Position numbers and translations under genes: made by a program
Shown here: positions 62,640-64,000 of the stretch, in pieces
Layout: the number at the start of each line of letters is the position of its first letter
Numbering within the stretch: position 1 is the stretch's first letter
The notes under the pieces: generated by a model
Told to the model about the DNA's origin: nothing
What the model saw: the letters and a program-made list of their open reading frames with translations, nothing else
The model's database searches: none
Assembly (NCBI RefSeq): GCF_000265425.1
Contig: NC_018014.1
Location: 558,001-622,000, forward strand
Source: Terriglobus roseus DSM 18391
Lineage (GTDB): Bacteria; Acidobacteriota; Terriglobia; Terriglobales; Acidobacteriaceae
DNA length: 64,000 nucleotides
Direction of reading: 5' to 3'

Positions 62640-63364
62640 GCGGCGTTCTCGCTATCGGCAATGAATTCGTTGTGCTTTGCCAGCGCTCCGGCAAAGCCCA
62701 GTGGTGCGCGGCCTACGCGTCGACCACTGGTGACCACGCGCAGCCGCGCGTCGGAGAGATGTGTACCGGCGGTGCGTAACCGCGCCCACAGGTCGTGATC
62801 CTCGGCTGTCTCCAGCGCGTTCCATCCGCCGGCCAGCATGTAGGCGTCGGCCCGGACACCCAGGTTGGCACCGTGTACGTGCGGGTGCGTGCCGTCGTCG
62901 TTGATCTGATAGGTCACGCGGAAGCGTGTCTCGACATGCTCGCGGTGTTCCACGAAGCAATCGACATCCACGATGCCGGCGACTGCGGTATAGCCGCGTC
63001 GGGCCAGCGAGAGATGGTCCAAGAGCCAGTTCTGCGGAACTTCGCAATCGGCGTCGGTGTTCGCCAGCCAGCACCGCCAGGGGTTACCGCGATGGCGTGT
63101 CAGAGCCGTCTCCGCAGCAAGCGCGCGAGCCAAGCCGACGTTGCCGGCATCCACCTCCAGCACCCTTCCGCAGGTGTGCTGCAACATCGCCCTTGCAAGA
63201 TCCGCTGTGGTGTCGGTCGAGCCGTCGGAGACGACGATGATGTCGCTGGTCACGCCGGCGGGCAGAACCGCGCAGGCAGCCGCAACGGAGCGCAGGCAGC
63301 GCGGCAACAGCAGCTCCTCATTGCGGGCGGGAATCAGAACGGCCATGTGCCAGGGCGTGATCAT
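62636..63364 (-). CDS. glycosyltransferase family 2
   Basis: A 242-residue GT-A glycosyltransferase. MAVLIPARNEELLLPRCLRSVAAAC, SDIIVVSDGSTDTTADLARAML, LARALAAETALTRHRGNPWRCWLANTDADCEVPQNWL (the DxD metal site) and GGWNALETAEDHDLWARLRTAG (the ED base motif). It transfers a sugar from a nucleotide or lipid donor. No membrane segment. It overlaps both neighbours by four bases. Confidence 0.9.
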   Translation of the reverse strand: MITPWHMAVLIPARNEELLLPRCLRSVAAACAVLPAGVTSDIIVVSDGSTDTTADLARAMLQHTCGRVLEVDAGNVGLARALAAETALTRHRGNPWRCWLANTDADCEVPQNWLLDHLSLARRGYTAVAGIVDVDCFVEHREHVETRFRVTYQINDDGTHPHVHGANLGVRADAYMLAGGWNALETAEDHDLWARLRTAGTHLSDARLRVVTSGRRVGRAPLGFAGALAKHNEFIADSENAA

Positions 63365-63966
63365 GCGTTTGTGCCTGCCTGTTTGCGGAACCGATCGAGC
63401 CGGAAGCCACTGTTCGTCTGTTCATGCCGCTCGGCATGTTCGTGCTGCAGTCCGGGCTGTGCGAGCAAAGCCTCATGCACGGCATCGCCGCCCTGGATGT
63501 GATCTTGCGAGTGTCCAAGCCAGTGCGCGGCCAGCAACGTCGCGTTGGGCTGCATGGCACCGACGATGCGCGAAACCTGTCGCTGCCACTCGTCCGCAGT
63601 GAAGTAGTACCCGATTTCGCTGAGAACGATCAGGTCGAAGTCTGCGATTGGAGCTTCATCAGTGAGCGAGGCGCAATGCACGTGGACGCCGGGGAGTCCT
63701 GCGCAACGCTCCTGCGCCTGTTGCACGGCGGTCGTGGAGAAGTCGCACGCGTCCACGCGATCGCAGATGGCAGCGAGTTGCTGCGTCAGTACGGCGACGG
63801 AGCAGCCGGGTTCCCATGCGTGGTGATAGCGCGCGGGCGAGAGAGCCTGGAGGATAGTGCGATAGCGTGCCTGTTCGTAGGCGTCAGCGGCAAAGTTCCA
63901 TGGATCCGCACCGCCGCGATACTTCGCTTCGAAGAATTCCGGCGAGCTGGTGGACAAGGTGCTCAT
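63361..63966 (-). CDS. NodS-like SAM-dependent methyltransferase
   Basis: A 201-residue methyltransferase. FEAKYRGGADPWNFAADAYEQARYRTILQAL is the NodS-type N-terminus; WEPGCSVAVLTQQLAAICDRVDACDFSTTAVQQA is SAM motif I, with DFDLIVLSEIGYYFTADEW as motif II. NodS N-methylates the chitooligosaccharide of Nod factors after deacetylation; here it sits with a GT2 and an acyl-CoA-dehydrogenase-like gene. Its ATG overlaps the stop of an upstream gene. Confidence 0.87.
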   Translation of the reverse strand: MSTLSTSSPEFFEAKYRGGADPWNFAADAYEQARYRTILQALSPARYHHAWEPGCSVAVLTQQLAAICDRVDACDFSTTAVQQAQERCAGLPGVHVHCASLTDEAPIADFDLIVLSEIGYYFTADEWQRQVSRIVGAMQPNATLLAAHWLGHSQDHIQGGDAVHEALLAQPGLQHEHAERHEQTNSGFRLDRFRKQAGTNA

Positions 63967-64000
63967 CCGTGCAGGAAGACCTCAAAGGGCCAGCGCGCCG
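63963..64000 (-). CDS. 3' end of a gene upstream of the NodS-like methyltransferase (partial)
   Basis: The minus strand reads ARWPFEVFLHG and a TGA stop at 63963-63965 that overlaps the next ATG (ATGA). The rest lies outside the window. In comparable clusters the first gene is often a PIG-L-type GlcNAc deacetylase, whose C-termini can end in a similar RxPFEVF; that identity is a guess from context. Confidence 0.5.
   Translation of the reverse strand, partial: ARWPFEVFLHG

Overview
The window reads as chromosomal DNA of an Acidobacteriota bacterium, most likely family Acidobacteriaceae (order Terriglobales). Pointers are two members of the TIGR03435 'soil-associated' family, a VWFA-related secreted protein of the acidobacterial type, a carboxypeptidase-regulatory-like secreted protein, a DUF5916 outer-membrane protein, many secreted glycosidases, high GC and heavy GC-rich palindromic intergenic repeats. 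Genus cannot be fixed from the window. No prophage, insertion sequence, integrase, CRISPR array or rRNA operon was seen.

Layout. 1-9.7 kb: LrgB, an MHS-type transporter, a Tat-exported amidase, a GH18 chitinase-like enzyme, a DUF1801 gene that abuts a truncated TIGR03435 gene, a Tet(X)-like flavin monooxygenase and an epoxide-hydrolase-like protein. 9.7-13.5 kb: gyrB, divergent from rpmI-rplT. 13.5-19.6 kb: a same-strand run of an acyltransferase, a GH13 alpha-glucosidase, a class C beta-lactamase-fold hydrolase, a DprE1-like flavoenzyme and a DinB protein. 19.6-31 kb: mixed secreted, metabolic and housekeeping genes (DUF2076, secreted hydrolase, class V aminotransferase lacking its PLP lysine, YqeY, RNase H, MOSC, Bcp peroxiredoxin, FAD monooxygenase). 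31-36.7 kb: DprE2-like SDR with a MarR regulator, an ECF sigma factor, membrane proteins and queD-queE. 36.9-39.5 kb: three tandem Crp/Fnr paralogues. 39.5-45.2 kb: NUP-family protein, GH28 polygalacturonase, CsbD-like protein, DUF5916 protein. 45.4-51 kb: housekeeping block ispE, tRNA-Gln, prs, rplY, pth, rpsF, rpsR, rplI. 51-57.4 kb: methyltransferase, zinc alcohol dehydrogenase, SRPBCC protein, prolyl oligopeptidase, VWA protein. 57.4-64 kb: LysM protein, rhomboid-like membrane protein, LysW-like carrier, rpmA-rplU, TIGR03435, and the end of an operon of acyl-CoA-dehydrogenase-like protein, GT2 and NodS-like methyltransferase.

Themes. Exported polysaccharide- and peptide-degrading enzymes (GH18, GH28, amidase, esterase-like hydrolases) fit a soil heterotroph. 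Translation genes (L35, L20, L25, S6, S18, L9, L27, L21, Pth, tRNA-Gln) are spread over four clusters. The strongest points for follow-up are: structured palindromic repeats placed only between convergent genes, with compensatory stem changes; an aminotransferase with Asn at the PLP-lysine position; a LysW-like carrier with a tail past its usual end; the three tandem Crp/Fnr paralogues; and the terminal operon with translational overlaps. All identities are from reading motifs; no database search was run.
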